Positions 18,756-26,976 of a DNA stretch of 64,000 bases are shown in pieces. The notes under the pieces were generated by a model. The model ran no database searches. It saw nothing but the letters and a program-made list of their open reading frames with translations, and had not been told where the DNA came from. The stretch covers positions 62,001 through 126,000 of the forward strand of contig NZ_JAOQKI010000003.1 of NCBI RefSeq assembly GCF_025567465.1, given 5' to 3'. Positions within the stretch are counted from its first letter, which is position 1. Each line of letters begins with the position of its first letter. Both the position numbers and the translations under genes were made by a program. Source of the DNA: Roseburia_C amylophila. GTDB taxonomy: Bacteria > Bacillota > Clostridia > Lachnospirales > Lachnospiraceae.

Positions 18756-19884
18756 ATATGATTGCTTTGATATATAAAGGACTTTTCTCAAGGTCAATAC
18801 AGGCTCCATCATCTAACTGAACCAGTGGCTTGGAAAGACGACGATGATTCAATAAAACAATGCGGGCAGAAGTACCATCACTTAACATAACCCGGTTGTT
18901 CTGGTATGCATTGGCAATATTCTCTAAGAAGGTCAGAATATACTTTGGCTTATATTTCTGCAGACCGTCTTTTTCAAATTCGGCAATTACCTCAAACGGA
19001 CAAAGGGGAGCACGATAGGAGCGTGCTGCTGTCATGGCATCGTAAACATCGGCAATCGCAATGATGAGTGCATAGTCATCGATTTCTTCCATGGTAAGCC
19101 CCATTGGATAACCGGAACCATCGCAACGTTCATGGTGCATGAGAGCTGCCTTTTTAATATGGGAATTTAATGGCTGGGATTTTAAAATATCGTAGCCATA
19201 TTTCGGATGATTACGAATCATCTGGAATTCTTCATCTGTTAATTTTCCGTCTTTATTTAAGACCTCATCCGGAATTTTTGTCTTACCGATGTCATGAAGC
19301 AGACCGGCAAGGGTGAGAGTGTCTAATTCTTCATTGGAAAAATGCAGCCATTTTCCGATAATACGGGAGATGATGGCAACATTCAGACTGTGTGCATAGG
19401 TGCTGTCGTTGACCTGACGCATATTATGTAACATATCAAAGACATCCAGAGTGGTCTGCTTTGGACTTACTAAAGAAATGGTCTTTGATAAAAGCTCTTC
19501 TTTGTTTACGGTTCCTCCATCGGAAAGATAAGCATCAAAACAGTTCTTTAAATCCTGGGAACGCAGGGTGAAATCCACCTGAAAACGCTGGAATTCCGGA
19601 GAACTTTTGAGCTTCTGTGAGTAAGAAGCATCAGAAACCGGACTTGGTGCAGAAACAGGGCTTTTGGCAGGAAAATATGCCGGATCTTTTGGCGTTTCCA
19701 TTGGAGTAGCGACCTGTTTATTTTCTGTAATCTGCACACTGGCGATGCCATAAAATTCCAGTCTGGAAATCAGGGTACGCGTAAGTTCTACATTCGGATT
19801 AATAATAAGCTGTCCACGCTTGGTGCGGACAGGAATTGCTGTAACCATACCTGGTAACAAATCTTTTGTCTGATATTCTTTCAT
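18754..19884 (-). CDS. HD-GYP domain phosphodiesterase
   Basis: Predicted cyclic-di-GMP phosphodiesterase in the cytoplasm. The N-terminal ~60 residues resemble the small DUF3391-like domain often found before HD-GYP (LLPGMVTAIPVRT). A Pro/Ser-rich linker follows. The HD-GYP core has HD at 197-198 in LLHDIGKTKIP and HHERCDGSGYP at 250-260, so all signature residues are present. I chose the ATG at 19882-19884 (MKEYQTKD) because GAGGA is correctly placed; the upstream in-frame ATG has no site. Its 3' end abuts repeat copy A. Confidence 0.88.
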   Translation of the reverse strand: MKEYQTKDLLPGMVTAIPVRTKRGQLIINPNVELTRTLISRLEFYGIASVQITENKQVATPMETPKDPAYFPAKSPVSAPSPVSDASYSQKLKSSPEFQRFQVDFTLRSQDLKNCFDAYLSDGGTVNKEELLSKTISLVSPKQTTLDVFDMLHNMRQVNDSTYAHSLNVAIISRIIGKWLHFSNEELDTLTLAGLLHDIGKTKIPDEVLNKDGKLTDEEFQMIRNHPKYGYDILKSQPLNSHIKKAALMHHERCDGSGYPMGLTMEEIDDYALIIAIADVYDAMTAARSYRAPLCPFEVIAEFEKDGLQKYKPKYILTFLENIANAYQNNRVMLSDGTSARIVLLNHRRLSKPLVQLDDGACIDLEKSPLYIKAII

Positions 19885-20068
19885 GCATGTGGTCCTCATT
19901 CTGGATGGATTTTATAATTATGATAGAACAAATCACAATTATATTCCTATTTAAGTATATTCTTTTTGCTAAAAATGTCAATCTTAACAGTAAAAATCGG
20001 AAAAATTTGTCAAAAGGATACAAAAAGTAATAAGGAATGTTTTCTCTGTTGATGAGAAAATATGGTGC

Positions 20069-20097
20069 TTGACATTTCGATATAATAGGTGTATTCT
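20069..20097 (+). promoter_or_regulatory. Promoter of the SAM riboswitch-metK unit
   Basis: TTGACA (20069-20074), 17 nt, TATTCT (20092-20097). Transcription would start about 30 nt before the riboswitch P1 stem. Confidence 0.65.
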
Positions 20098-20133
20098 CTC
20101 CCATAGAGATTTGAAAATTCAATATTGTAATTT

Positions 20134-20236
20134 CTCTTATTCAGAGTGATGGAGATACATAGGATCAATGAAGTCACGGCAACCCCACAACATAAGGAAG
20201 GTGCCAACCTGAGCGAGCAAGTCGAACAATAAGAGG
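20134..20236 (+). promoter_or_regulatory. SAM-I (S-box) riboswitch
   Basis: P1 is formed by CTCTTATT and AATAAGAG. The core reads CAGAGTGATGGAG, then GAAGTCACGGCAACC, AAGGAAGGTGCCAACCTG and GAGCGAGC. These are the conserved P2/P3/P4 blocks of the S-box class. It binds S-adenosylmethionine and would shut off the downstream metK through the following terminator. Confidence 0.93.
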
Positions 20237-20263
20237 ATTTGATTATCTTTACCGTTATCGGGT

Positions 20264-20289
20264 CCGCTTATGATGTAAGCGGTTTTTTT
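20264..20289 (+). terminator. Riboswitch expression-platform terminator
   Basis: CCGCTTA / TAAGCGG with a TGATG loop is followed by TTTTTTT. It lies 28 nt after P1. Confidence 0.85.
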
Positions 20290-20292
20290 ATT

Positions 20293-20310
20293 TTACGCGA
20301 GCAGCGAAAA
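20293..20310. repeat. Fragment of the 95-bp repeat family
   Basis: TTACGCGAGCAGCGA right after the riboswitch terminator matches the first 15 bases of the 95-bp repeat with one change, then diverges. Again it is placed directly 3' of a terminator. Confidence 0.5.
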
Positions 20311-20388
20311 AAGGTCTGGAAGAAAGAGGAGCCAAGCGCATCCACCAGATACTTAATAAGGGAATCAACAAAACGAGAGGAGAAAACG

Positions 20389-21576
20389 ATGGAAAAAAGA
20401 TTATTCACATCAGAGTCCGTAACAGAAGGACATCCAGACAAAATGTGTGATGCGATTTCAGATGCAATTCTTGACGCATGTATGGCAGAGGATCCAATGA
20501 GCCGTGTTGCCTGTGAGACAGCAAGCTGTACCGGATTTGTACTTGTAACAGGAGAGATTACTACAAAGGCAAAATTAGACATTCCTGCAATTGTAAGAAA
20601 TACTGTAAATGAAATCGGTTATGACCATGCAGAAACCGGATTTGACGGACATACCTGTGCTGTTATGGTAGCATTAGACCAGCAGTCACCGGATATTGCA
20701 ATGGGTGTTGACAAGGCTTTGGAAGCAAAAGAAAATAAAATGACCGATGAGGAGATTGAAGCAATCGGTGCCGGAGATCAGGGTATGATGTTTGGTTATG
20801 CAACCAACGAGACACCGGAATATATGCCATATCCGATTTCGTTAGCTCACAAACTGGCATTACAGTTAACCAAAGTTCGTAAAGATGGTACTTTAAAATA
20901 CTTAAGACCAGATGGAAAATCACAGGTTTCTGTAGAGTATGATGAGGCTGGAAAACCAAAGAGATTAGAGGCAGTTGTACTTTCTACACAGCATGACGAG
21001 GATGTAACTCAGGAACAGATTCATGAGGATATTAAGAAATATGTTTTTGACCCAGTCCTTCCAAAGGAATTAGTTGATGAGAATACTAAATTTTTCATCA
21101 ACCCAACCGGACGTTTCGTAATCGGTGGACCACACGGTGATGCAGGTCTTACCGGACGTAAAATTATCGTAGATACATACGGTGGATACGCCCGTCACGG
21201 CGGCGGAGCATTCTCCGGTAAGGATTGCACCAAGGTTGACCGTTCAGCAGCATATGCAGCACGTTACGTTGCTAAGAACTTAGTAGCAGCAGGTCTTGCA
21301 GAGCGTTGTGAGATTCAGTTATCTTATGCAATCGGTGTAGCACAGCCTACTTCTGTTATGGTTGATACTTTTGGTACCGGAAAAGTTTCTGATGAGAAAT
21401 TAGTAGAAATTATCCGTGAGAACTTTGACCTTCGTCCGGCAGGAATTATCAAGATGCTTGATTTACGCAGACCGATTTATCGCCCGACAGCAGCATATGG
21501 TCACTTTGGAAGAACCGATGTTGCACTTCCATGGGAAGCGTTGGACAAAGTTGATGAATTAAAGAAACACTTATAA
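20389..21576 (+). CDS. metK: S-adenosylmethionine synthetase
   Basis: Makes SAM from methionine and ATP. The N-terminal signature is FTSESVTEGHPDKMCDAISD, the ATP/Met segment is GAGDQGMMFGYA, and the phosphate-binding block GGGAFSGKDCTKVDRS is present. 395 residues. The ATG at 20389 follows AGAGGAG; an upstream in-frame start at 20239 lies inside the riboswitch leader and is not real. Feedback control by the SAM riboswitch fits the product. Confidence 0.97.
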   Translation: MEKRLFTSESVTEGHPDKMCDAISDAILDACMAEDPMSRVACETASCTGFVLVTGEITTKAKLDIPAIVRNTVNEIGYDHAETGFDGHTCAVMVALDQQSPDIAMGVDKALEAKENKMTDEEIEAIGAGDQGMMFGYATNETPEYMPYPISLAHKLALQLTKVRKDGTLKYLRPDGKSQVSVEYDEAGKPKRLEAVVLSTQHDEDVTQEQIHEDIKKYVFDPVLPKELVDENTKFFINPTGRFVIGGPHGDAGLTGRKIIVDTYGGYARHGGGAFSGKDCTKVDRSAAYAARYVAKNLVAAGLAERCEIQLSYAIGVAQPTSVMVDTFGTGKVSDEKLVEIIRENFDLRPAGIIKMLDLRRPIYRPTAAYGHFGRTDVALPWEALDKVDELKKHL

Positions 21577-21609
21577 TATTGGAATAGATTCCAGAATAGT
21601 ATAAAGAAG

Positions 21610-21677
21610 AAAGACCTCTTTTCGGAAAAGATTTATTTCTTAAGGGAAATGATTGAAATGCCGGAAAGAGGTCTTTT
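21610..21677 (+). terminator. Rho-independent terminator after metK
   Basis: AAAGACCTCTTTTCGG and CCGGAAAGAGGTCTTT form a 16-bp stem around a 35-nt loop, followed by T residues. Confidence 0.75.
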
Positions 21678-21682
21678 GGCAT

Positions 21683-21777
21683 TTACGCGAGTAGCGAGAA
21701 AAATCGCATGCTTGCATGCAGATTTGGCGAGCACCGCGATAACTCGAGAAACTCGCAAAGCGTGTTTCTCGTAGTTT
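21683..21777. repeat. 95-bp dispersed repeat, copy B
   Basis: Same orientation as copy A at 18661-18755, with one substitution (GACGAG versus GGCGAG). It starts 6 nt after the metK terminator. Confidence 0.95.
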
Positions 21778-21875
21778 TAATGAGAAAACCAGCAAAGAGT
21801 TTTGGGTGGTTGGAAAATAATTTATAAATTCTTTAGAATAATTCTCAGAATTTTCATGGGAAAAGAGACTGCATG

Positions 21876-21884
21876 TGGTATACT
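21876..21884 (+). promoter_or_regulatory. Extended -10 promoter of the histidine kinase operon
   Basis: TGG-TATACT lies 29 nt before the kinase ATG; no clear -35. Confidence 0.45.
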
Positions 21885-21912
21885 ATGATTATGAAAAACT
21901 GGAGGCTTGAGA

Positions 21913-23400
21913 ATGAAACTAAGGACAAAGCTGATTATATCATTTTGTATTATCATATTTGTGCCGGTGACATTGGCCGCGTTGGCAATGTGCGGATTCC
22001 GTTATTTTCAGTTAAGAGATATTGCCAACACCTATCAGGTGGAAGATGGAAATATTAGTTATCTGACCAATACGGTGCAGATGTGGAACCGGGTGACAAA
22101 GGACAGTTGTCAGAAGTTACTGGATACAGCGGAAAGCGACCCGGACAAATTCCTGGACATGAAATATTTAATGCAGGTTAATGAGACTCTGCAGGGGAAA
22201 AACTCCTACCTGATTGTCATGAGGGATAATGAAGAAGTCTATGTGGGAACGAATGATTTGAATACGGTTCCGGAAAATCTGCCGGATTACATGGATACAA
22301 AGACAGGGGGAGAGACCGGCTATTTCATTGACAGTGATAAACAGGAAATGATTAAGCGGATTGACTTTGATTTTTCGGATGGTTCGGAAGGAACGTTGTT
22401 TGTAATTACCTCTATTAAATCACTTGTGCCGGAAATGAAGGAACTTCTGATAGATATTATTATTTCTGTGTTATTGATACTTTTGTTGACGGCAGGTATG
22501 CTTACCATATGGAATTACCGGAGCATCATTACTCCGATTAAGAAGTTAGAGATGGCAACCCAGAATATCAAAGAGGGAAACCTTGATTTTACTTTGGAAA
22601 TAGACAGCAATGATGAAATTGGCGAGCTGTGCCAGAACTTCGAAGAGATGCGGCAGAGACTGAAAGATTCTGCAGAAGAGAAGCTGGCATCAGAGAAAGA
22701 AAACCGTGTTTTAATCAGTAATATTGCCCACGATTTAAAGACCCCGATTACTGCTGTGAAAGGTTATTCGGAAGGTCTGATGGATGGTGTGGCAGATACG
22801 CCGGAAAAAAGGGATAAATATATCAAGACCATTTATAATAAAGCCAATGAGATGGATTTACTATTAAATGAGCTGACACTTTATTCAAAGATTGATACTA
22901 ATCGAATTCCATATAATTTTAGCAAGATAAATGTAATGGAATATTTCGATGACTGCGTAGAAGAAATCGGTCTGGATTTAGAGGCAAAAAATATTGGTTT
23001 ATCGTATTTTAATTACGCTGGGGATGATGTGCAGATTATTGCAGACCCGGAGCAGTTAAAGCGTGTCATTCATAATATTATTAATAATTCCATCAAATAT
23101 CTGGATAAGCCGAAGGGCTTTATCAATATTCGTGTAAAGGATGTGGGTGATTTTATCCAGGTAGAGATAGAAGATAATGGAAAAGGAATTGCAAAGAAAG
23201 ACCTGCCATATATCTTTGACCGGTTCTTCCGTGCAGATACTTCAAGAAATTCTGCAACCGGCGGAAGCGGTATCGGTTTATCCATTGTCCGCAAAATTAT
23301 TGAAGACCATGGCGGAAAGATATGGGCAACCAGTAAAGAAGAAACAGGTACAATCATGTATTTTGCACTGAGAAAATATCAGGAGGTTCCAAATGAGTAA
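21913..23400 (+). CDS. Sensor histidine kinase with HAMP domain
   Basis: Membrane kinase of an OmpR-type pair. TM1 is about residues 9-31, an extracytoplasmic sensor of ~150 residues follows, TM2 is about 180-203 (IIISVLLILLLTAGML), then HAMP. The HisKA block is NIAHDLKTPITAVKG with the phosphorylated His, and the HATPase has N, G1 and G2 motifs (NIINNSIKYL, DNGKGI, GGSGIGLSI). The ATG at 21913 has GGAGG 7 nt upstream. It overlaps the response regulator start by 8 nt. The signal is not deducible. Confidence 0.92.
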   Translation: MKLRTKLIISFCIIIFVPVTLAALAMCGFRYFQLRDIANTYQVEDGNISYLTNTVQMWNRVTKDSCQKLLDTAESDPDKFLDMKYLMQVNETLQGKNSYLIVMRDNEEVYVGTNDLNTVPENLPDYMDTKTGGETGYFIDSDKQEMIKRIDFDFSDGSEGTLFVITSIKSLVPEMKELLIDIIISVLLILLLTAGMLTIWNYRSIITPIKKLEMATQNIKEGNLDFTLEIDSNDEIGELCQNFEEMRQRLKDSAEEKLASEKENRVLISNIAHDLKTPITAVKGYSEGLMDGVADTPEKRDKYIKTIYNKANEMDLLLNELTLYSKIDTNRIPYNFSKINVMEYFDDCVEEIGLDLEAKNIGLSYFNYAGDDVQIIADPEQLKRVIHNIINNSIKYLDKPKGFINIRVKDVGDFIQVEIEDNGKGIAKKDLPYIFDRFFRADTSRNSATGGSGIGLSIVRKIIEDHGGKIWATSKEETGTIMYFALRKYQEVPNE

Positions 23401-24082
23401 AGTATTGATTATTGAAGATGAGGTTTCAATTGCAGAACTGGAGAAGGATTATTTAGAGTTAAGCGGTTTCGATGTCGAAATCGAAAGTGATGGAGCAAGG
23501 GGCTTGGAGAAAGCACTGGCATCTGATTTTGACATGTATATCTTAGACCTGATGCTTCCGGGCATGGACGGATTCGAGATCTGCAAACGTATTCGTGAAG
23601 TAAAGAATACACCGATTCTTATGGTATCTGCCAAGAAGGATGATATTGACAAGATTCGCGGTCTGGGACTGGGTGCAGATGATTACATCACAAAACCATT
23701 CTCCCCAAGCGAGCTGGTAGCAAGAGTAAAGGCACACCTTGCCCGTTATGAAAGACTGATTGGCAGCAATGTGCAGGAAAATGATATTATTGAGATTCGT
23801 GGAATCAAGATTGATAAGACAGCCCGCCGCGTCTGGGTAAATGGCGAGGAAAAAGCATTTACCACAAAGGAATTTGATTTACTGGTATTCTTAGCACAGA
23901 ATCCGAATCATGTATTTACCAAGGAAGAACTGTTTAAAGAAATCTGGGATATGGAATCCGTTGGTGATATCGCAACCGTAACGGTACATATCAAAAAGAT
24001 TCGTGAGAAGATTGAAATGGATACCGCAAAGCCTCAGTATATCGAGACAATCTGGGGGGTAGGATACAGATTTAAATTATAG
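23393..24082 (+). CDS. OmpR/PhoB family response regulator
   Basis: Receiver domain with Asp52 in YILDLMLPGMDG and the Thr/Lys switch residues (MVSAKKDD, ITKPFSP). A C-terminal winged helix ends in the family motif TIWGVGYRFKL. 229 residues. Partner of the preceding kinase. A 30-nt stretch coding its last nine residues is found again 94 nt downstream. Confidence 0.94.
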   Translation: MSKVLIIEDEVSIAELEKDYLELSGFDVEIESDGARGLEKALASDFDMYILDLMLPGMDGFEICKRIREVKNTPILMVSAKKDDIDKIRGLGLGADDYITKPFSPSELVARVKAHLARYERLIGSNVQENDIIEIRGIKIDKTARRVWVNGEEKAFTTKEFDLLVFLAQNPNHVFTKEELFKEIWDMESVGDIATVTVHIKKIREKIEMDTAKPQYIETIWGVGYRFKL

Positions 24083-24103
24083 AATGTGTAGCCCCAGATT
24101 GTC
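24046..24103 (+). repeat. Inverted repeat spanning the response regulator stop
   Basis: GACAATCTGGGG (24046-24057) and CCCCAGATTGTC (24092-24103) are perfectly complementary around a 34-nt loop containing the stop codon. It could be an atypical terminator, but there is no T run. Confidence 0.5.
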
Positions 24104-24145
24104 TATAGATGCGCATGCGCGCGTCAGCCAGCAAAGCTGTCTGAG

Positions 24146-24175
24146 CTGGGGGGTAGGTTACAGATTTAAATTATA
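24146..24175 (+). repeat. Duplicated 3' end of an OmpR-type regulator gene
   Basis: 29 of 30 bases match 24052-24081, the sequence encoding the WGVGYRFKL terminus plus stop. The copy has no coding sequence before it. It is either a local duplication or the last trace of a second regulator gene. Confidence 0.8.
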
Positions 24176-24181
24176 AATGGT

Positions 24182-24340
24182 CTGGTAGCAGCTAATCCGG
24201 TGGCATTGTTATTTGCTTTACTTATTGCGGCAGCTATTATTGTTGACTTTGTATGTATTAAAATTTATGTAAAAACAAATTCAGCTTTATTTTTACAATT
24301 AGAAAATGCACAGGAGATGCAGGAAAAAGTATATGTATAA
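24182..24340 (+). pseudogene. 3' remnant of a small membrane protein gene
   Basis: An open frame from 24170 to the TAA at 24338-24340 encodes one clear hydrophobic helix (PVALLFALLIAAAIIVDFVC) and a short polar tail ending EKVYV. It has no ATG and no ribosome binding site. An in-frame stop at 24167 cuts it off just after the duplicated regulator tail. The stop overlaps the start of the next gene, as in coupled operons, so the frame was probably once a real gene whose 5' part was lost. A GTG start at 24200 cannot be excluded. Confidence 0.45.
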
Positions 24341-25115
24341 GATTGCAGAACATATTTTATATGAGGATGACAAGCTGCTTGTCTGTGTAAAACCGGCAGG
24401 GATTGCAGTGCAGACGAAGCGTATGGGCGAGCAGGATATGGAGAGCCTGCTTCGGAATTATCTTGCTGCAAAAGGAGAGACTCCCTTTATTGGAATCATC
24501 CATCGCTTAGACCAGCCGGTGGAAGGCGTAATGGTCTTTGGAAAGACCAAAGAAGCCACAGCAGAGCTGAACCAGCAGATGCAGAAAAACGGTTTTGGAA
24601 AATATTATCTGACAGTGGTATATGGAAAAGCAGAACCGAAAGAAGGACAGCTTATTGACTTTCTTAAGAAGGATGGTAGAAGTAATACTTCTTCTGTCGT
24701 AAAACAGGGAACCGCAGATGCAAAGCGGGCGGCGTTAACCTATCGGGTGCTGGAATGTAGTACGCTTGATGATAAAGATGATAGAGATGGCAGAGATGGT
24801 AAAGCTGCTTCAGGAGCGGGTACAGCGGATGGAACATCGGAAAAAACTGAAGCTGCGGAAGAAATCAGTCTTCTTGAAGTAAAATTAGAAACCGGGCGGC
24901 ATCACCAGATTCGTGTGCAGATGTCGCATCATGGCTGGCCATTGGTGGGAGATAGAAAGTATGGAAGGAAGAATGAAAGTCTGCCGGGAATGAGGTCGAT
25001 TCCACTGGCACTTTGTTCTTATCGGCTGGAATTTCTGCATCCCACAAGCAAAAAGAAGATGCAGTTTCAGATAACACCGAAAGGTCAGGCATTTCATTTA
25101 TTTTCAGATTTATAA
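24333..25115 (+). CDS. RluA-family pseudouridine synthase
   Basis: Isomerises uridine to pseudouridine in rRNA or tRNA. The catalytic motif is IGIIHRLDQPVEGVMVF, with the nucleophilic Asp in HRLD. The LETGRHHQIRVQ block near the C-terminus is typical. Residues around 150-180 form an Asp/Gly/Ala-rich low-complexity insert between beta-strands. No S4 domain is present, so it is the short RluC/D-like type with unknown target. I used the ATG at 24333; an earlier ATG at 24306 has no site and overlaps the upstream remnant. Confidence 0.85.
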   Translation: MYKIAEHILYEDDKLLVCVKPAGIAVQTKRMGEQDMESLLRNYLAAKGETPFIGIIHRLDQPVEGVMVFGKTKEATAELNQQMQKNGFGKYYLTVVYGKAEPKEGQLIDFLKKDGRSNTSSVVKQGTADAKRAALTYRVLECSTLDDKDDRDGRDGKAASGAGTADGTSEKTEAAEEISLLEVKLETGRHHQIRVQMSHHGWPLVGDRKYGRKNESLPGMRSIPLALCSYRLEFLHPTSKKKMQFQITPKGQAFHLFSDL

Positions 25116-25133
25116 TACATAAAAAAGTCCGGG

Positions 25134-26210
25134 ATGCCACATACTGATGGTATGACTGGGAAAACAAGACAACTTATAAAAAAGATTATATATTTAGCAG
25201 GGATTACAGTTGCAGTATATTTGGGAATGCGTTTCGCACTGCCGATTGTAATTCCTTTTTTACTGGCAATCCTTATTGCAAGAATATTATGTAAACCAGT
25301 AGCTTTTCTGTCAGAGAAAACAAAGCTTCCCAAAGGAATTGTAAGTACGGCTGCAGTGCTGTTGCTGCTGGCAGTGATTTTTCTGCCGATGGGCTATCTT
25401 GTATACAAGGGAATCTGCGAACTTGTATCACTGATAACGAATTATCCGGCATTATTTGGAAAAGCAGATACACTCTGGTGCAGTTGTTGTGAGCGGGTTG
25501 CGGAAATCACCGGCATGAAAACAGAGACAATGGTGCAGTGGGGAAAAAACTGTGCGGCATATGTCAGCAGTCAGGCAGAAACGAAGCTGATTCCGGCAAT
25601 GATGAATGGCTCGCTGGCATCTTTGCGGGGACTGGCAGCATTCTTTGGCATCTGCATTGTAACTGTTGTGGCGGCAGTACTGATACTCTGTGATTATAAT
25701 AATCTGGTGCAGCGTTGGAGAAAAAGCAGCTTTTATTTCTGGGGCGGACGGATATTTCAAAATATGTGTCATGCCGGTGGAACATATCTTAAGGCACAGC
25801 TTATTATATTGGCATTAATCAGTGGCGTATGTATAGTAGGTCTGTTCCTTACCGGAAATTCTTATGCCATTCTGGTGGGAGTGCTGATTGGCATGAGTGA
25901 TGCACTGCCTTTTATTGGCACGGGACTTGTCTTTATTCCATGGCTGATTATCGATTTATTTCGTGGAAAGTATTTTGCGGCAGTGATATATGGTATACTG
26001 TTTATATTGAGTACCTTTATCCGGGAATTTATGGAGCCAAGGCTTATGGGAAGAGGGCTGGGCGTGCATCCGCTGGCGGTTATTATCAGTATTTATGCAG
26101 GTCTGAAAATATATGGAACAGCCGGTGTTATTTTAGGTCCGCTTTCCGGATTTTTAATCTGGGAAATTTATCGCAGTATCTGTGGAAGAGAGGAAAAAGA
26201 GATAACATGA
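25134..26210 (+). CDS. AI-2E / YtvI-type polytopic membrane protein
   Basis: 358 residues with about seven membrane segments and the family's long amphipathic middle. The C-terminal block has GMSDALPFIGTGLVFIP and FMEPRLMGRGLGVHPLAV, which are hallmarks of the AI-2E transporter superfamily and its sporulation member YtvI. The substrate is unknown; family members move ions or small molecules. The start codon lacks a strong site. It overlaps the flavodoxin-type gene by 4 nt (ATGA). Confidence 0.85.
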   Translation: MPHTDGMTGKTRQLIKKIIYLAGITVAVYLGMRFALPIVIPFLLAILIARILCKPVAFLSEKTKLPKGIVSTAAVLLLLAVIFLPMGYLVYKGICELVSLITNYPALFGKADTLWCSCCERVAEITGMKTETMVQWGKNCAAYVSSQAETKLIPAMMNGSLASLRGLAAFFGICIVTVVAAVLILCDYNNLVQRWRKSSFYFWGGRIFQNMCHAGGTYLKAQLIILALISGVCIVGLFLTGNSYAILVGVLIGMSDALPFIGTGLVFIPWLIIDLFRGKYFAAVIYGILFILSTFIREFMEPRLMGRGLGVHPLAVIISIYAGLKIYGTAGVILGPLSGFLIWEIYRSICGREEKEIT

Positions 26211-26899
26211 AAATTGTGTGCATTTATGGACAGAATCATAAGGGTTCCACCTATCATATTGCAAAAATGCTTGCAGACAAATTGCAGGGAGAGACAAAAG
26301 AATTTTTCCTGCCGAGAGATTTTAATCACTATTGTGTAGGATGTACCCAGTGTTTCGAAAAGGATGAAAAGTTATGTCCCCATTATGGGGATTTGAGCCC
26401 ACTGACAGAAGCAATGGATGAGGCGGATGTGATTATTCTGGCAAGTCCGGTATATGTCTATCATGCCAGTGGTCCGATGAAAAGTTTCTTAGACCACTAT
26501 GGATATCGATGGATGGTGCATCGTCCGGAAGAGAGAATGTTTCACAAGCAGGCAGTCTGCATTTCTACGGCAGCAGGCGGCGGAATGAAAAGCACCAATA
26601 AGGATATGGCAGACAGCACCTTTTTCTGGGGAGTTGCAAAGACATATAAATATGGTGTGGCAGTCCGGGCAGTAAACTGGGATGGAGTCAGTGCAAAGAA
26701 AAAAGAAGCCATTGAGAAAAAGACAACAAAGCTTGCCGCAGTCATTCAAAGAAAGAATGGAAAAGTACATACTTCCCTGAAAACGAAAATGTTTTTCCAG
26801 GTAATGCGGATGCTTCAGAGAATGGGCTGGAATGAAGCAGATGTAAACTATTGGAGGGAAAGAGGCTGGACGGAAAAGAAACGTCCATGGAAAAAATAG
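26207..26899 (+). CDS. NADPH-dependent FMN reductase / flavodoxin-fold protein
   Basis: Flavodoxin-fold oxidoreductase. The N-terminal FMN phosphate loop is IYGQNHKGSTYHIAK. A CVGCTQCFEKDEKLCPH cluster at about 41-58 is the conserved Cys motif of the iron-sulfur flavoprotein-like branch, and SPVYVYHASGPMKSFLDH is the second flavin segment. 230 residues. The ATG at 26207 overlaps the upstream stop. Substrate unknown. A perfect terminator follows. Confidence 0.82.
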   Translation: MKIVCIYGQNHKGSTYHIAKMLADKLQGETKEFFLPRDFNHYCVGCTQCFEKDEKLCPHYGDLSPLTEAMDEADVIILASPVYVYHASGPMKSFLDHYGYRWMVHRPEERMFHKQAVCISTAAGGGMKSTNKDMADSTFFWGVAKTYKYGVAVRAVNWDGVSAKKKEAIEKKTTKLAAVIQRKNGKVHTSLKTKMFFQVMRMLQRMGWNEADVNYWRERGWTEKKRPWKK

Positions 26900-26931
26900 A
26901 GCTGAAACAGAAAAAGAAAATTTTTTATAAG

Positions 26932-26963
26932 AAAATCCCATGGGATAATCCCATGGGATTTTT
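26932..26963. terminator. Bidirectional terminator
   Basis: AAAATCCCATGGG / CCCATGGGATTTT with an ATAAT loop. It separates the converging flavodoxin-type and CoA-transferase genes. Confidence 0.9.
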
Positions 26964-26976
26964 AAAAGTTACGTAG

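Noticed and set aside
20081..20086. TATAAT only 6 nt after the TTGACA at 20069
   Set aside because: The spacing is far too short for a promoter; TATTCT at 20092 with a 17-nt spacer fits better.
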